Shown here piece by piece: positions 14,544 to 15,791 of a DNA stretch of 15,791 nt (positions are counted from its first letter, which is position 1; every line of letters starts with the position of its first letter). The DNA is from Acidobacteriota bacterium. GTDB lineage: Bacteria; Acidobacteriota; UBA4820; DSQY01. The notes under the pieces are model-generated. The model saw nothing but the letters and a program-made list of their open reading frames with translations. It made no database searches and was not told where the DNA came from. The translations under genes were made by a program, and so were the position numbers. The DNA lies in the NCBI GenBank assembly GCA_021814355.1, contig JAKAIJ010000033.1, positions 1 to 15,791 on the forward strand, in the 5' to 3' direction.

Positions 14544-15791
14544 TTAGGCGCGGGGCTCGCCCCGGCGCTCCTCCTCGGCGAGGGCCAGCAACCCCTCCTT
14601 GGGGACGCCGAAGTCGGGACAGAAGACGCGGACGGGCTTGCTCACCCCCCGGACGACGACTTCTCCCAGGTCCCTCATGGCCGTTTCCCGGGGCAGGAGC
14701 TTGGCCGTGGATTCGCTCATCAGGACCCGGCTGCCGAACCGCTTGTTGAGCCCCTCGAGCCGGGAGGCCAGGTTGGCGGCGTCGCCCATGGCGGTGAAGG
14801 TCCGGCGGGTGGTCCCGCCCACGTCGCCCAGGACGACCCACCCGGAGCAGAGGCCGATGCGGGTCCTGAGCGGGGGGCGCCCCTGCCGCTCCCAGACGGG
14901 GTTGAGGGCGTCCACCCGCTCCAGGATCAGCCGGGCCGCCGTAAGGGCCCGCACCGCGTGGTCGGGCTGGTCGAGGGGAAAGCCGAAGATGGCCATAACC
15001 GCATCGCCCACGTACTTGTCGTGGAGGCCGCCGGCCTCGATGATGGCGGCGGTGAGGACCTCGAAATACTGGTTGAGGTGCGCCACCAGGAGGGCCGGGT
15101 CCATCCGCTCGGTGATGCTGGTGAACCCCTCGATGTCGGTGTCGAGCACCGTGACCAGCCGGCGCTGGCCGCCCAGCTGGAGGCCGCCGGGGTTCCGCAG
15201 GAGCCACGCGACCACGCGGGGGTCCAGGTAGTGGGAGAAGAGGTCCCGGATCTCCCGCCGGTACTCCCGCTCCCGGAGATAGCTCAGGAAGACCCCCGTC
15301 CCGAAGGTCGCGGCCAGCGCCGCGAGGGGAGCGGCGAGGAGGGTCACCCGGCCGGCGCCCGTGAAGCGGTGGAGCGACCAGAGGCACCAGCCCGCCGAGG
15401 CGCCGAGCCAGGCGGCGGTGGCTAGCCCCGGGCGGCCGGCGAAGACGGGCCAGGCCAGGAGGAAGGCCAGGGCCGCCACGGCGGCCCACTGGGGCCACGG
15501 CGAATCGGGAGCCAGCCCGCGGCCCTCGAGCAGCCCGGCGAGGATGTTCGCGTGGATCTCGATCCCCGGCATGTCGGAGGTGGCGGCGCTGTGGAAAGGG
15601 GTCGCGTAGAGGTCGTGGCTGGCGGCGAAGGTCGCCCCCACGAGGCAGATCCTTCCCCGCAGCCGCTCGGACGGAGTCTTCCCCGAGAGGAGGTCTCCCA
15701 TGGAGACCGTTGGAAAGGAACTGCGCCCCCCGTGAAAGTTGATGATCCGCAGCCGCTCCCCGGTGGCGGAGGGGGGCCGGAACCCGGCGTA
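14544..15791 (-). CDS. CHASE2-domain membrane adenylate/guanylate cyclase (5' end missing)
   Basis: Only the last 415 residues are in the window; the frame stays open to the edge and the N terminus lies beyond it. Numbering from the first visible residue, 14-95 is the end of a CHASE2 extracytoplasmic sensor domain (RIINFHGG, FPTVS, ICLVGATFAASHD, TPFHS, MPGIEIHANIL). Three membrane helices follow at about 100-119, 121-140 and 148-171. The segment 172-210 is the usual linker (DLFSHYLDPRVVAWLL). The cytosolic class III cyclase domain (211-390) is complete: metal Asp D219 (DTDIEGFT) and D263 (KYVGDAVMAIFG), substrate Lys K259, T333 at the adenine position, N340 and R344 in NLASR. It should be active as a homodimer, and Lys plus Thr favours ATP. 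Within the window it lies upstream of the giant secreted protein on the same strand, with 185 bases between them. Confidence 0.9.
   Translation of the reverse strand, partial: YAGFRPPSATGERLRIINFHGGRSSFPTVSMGDLLSGKTPSERLRGRICLVGATFAASHDLYATPFHSAATSDMPGIEIHANILAGLLEGRGLAPDSPWPQWAAVAALAFLLAWPVFAGRPGLATAAWLGASAGWCLWSLHRFTGAGRVTLLAAPLAALAATFGTGVFLSYLREREYRREIRDLFSHYLDPRVVAWLLRNPGGLQLGGQRRLVTVLDTDIEGFTSITERMDPALLVAHLNQYFEVLTAAIIEAGGLHDKYVGDAVMAIFGFPLDQPDHAVRALTAARLILERVDALNPVWERQGRPPLRTRIGLCSGWVVLGDVGGTTRRTFTAMGDAANLASRLEGLNKRFGSRVLMSESTAKLLPRETAMRDLGEVVVRGVSKPVRVFCPDFGVPKEGLLALAEEERRGEPRA

Noticed and set aside
14359..15498. Upstream extension of the giant protein by 380 codons
   Set aside because: The extension overlaps the CHASE2 cyclase in another frame, is Arg/Pro/Gly-rich without domains, and would put the signal peptide in the middle of the protein. 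The ATG at 14358 has an ideal ribosome-binding site.

Overview
This is a GC-rich window, apparently chromosomal, from a Gram-negative bacterium. Two signal-peptide-bearing beta-barrel proteins, class III nucleotide cyclases and a giant secreted multidomain protein fit a Desulfobacterota/Myxococcota- or Acidobacteriota-like lineage. That placement is an inference from gene style, because there is no rRNA or other phylogenetic marker here. No tRNA, CRISPR array, insertion sequence or phage gene is visible.

Left part (1-2615): a divergent gene start at the very edge (minus strand, possibly a glycosyltransferase, only 9 codons visible) faces a DtxR/MntR-type metal-dependent repressor (182-697). 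Two genes for exported, probably outer-membrane beta-barrel proteins follow (848-1681 and 1716-2615). Near-matching DtxR-box-like operators (14 of 19 identical) sit on the regulator's own promoter (153-171) and on the promoter of the barrel pair (756-774). The three genes therefore look like a small autoregulated metal-responsive unit.

Middle (2952-6692): after a 336-bp gap comes a 1246-residue cytosolic signalling protein with the order cyclase domain 1, cyclase domain 2, AAA/STAND-type ATPase, TPR repeats. This is the architecture of soluble adenylyl cyclase (sAC/ADCY10). The catalytic residues are split between the two cyclase domains so that together they appear to form a single active site. 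A strong bidirectional hairpin terminator (6718-6743) separates it from the convergent genes on the right.

Right part (6793-15791, minus strand): a membrane-bound CHASE2-type adenylate cyclase (5' end cut by the window edge) is followed by a 2521-residue secreted protein. The secreted protein carries a signal peptide, an alpha-helical N-terminal region, 14 kelch repeats (possibly two seven-bladed propellers), and a jelly-roll (MAM/immune-inhibitor-A-like) domain that seems to be interrupted by a proprotein-convertase P domain. After these come a PKD domain, an Ig-like domain, a gingipain-like (C25, clan CD) cysteine peptidase region, calcium-binding thrombospondin type 3 repeats, an Fn3-like domain and a C-terminal IPT/TIG domain. 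The giant gene has its own ribosome-binding site, a candidate promoter and a possible upstream terminator, so it may be transcribed separately from the cyclase.

Overall, two class III cyclases of different topology (cytosolic sAC-like and membrane CHASE2) flank a giant secreted kelch-peptidase. A functional link between them is suggested only by proximity.
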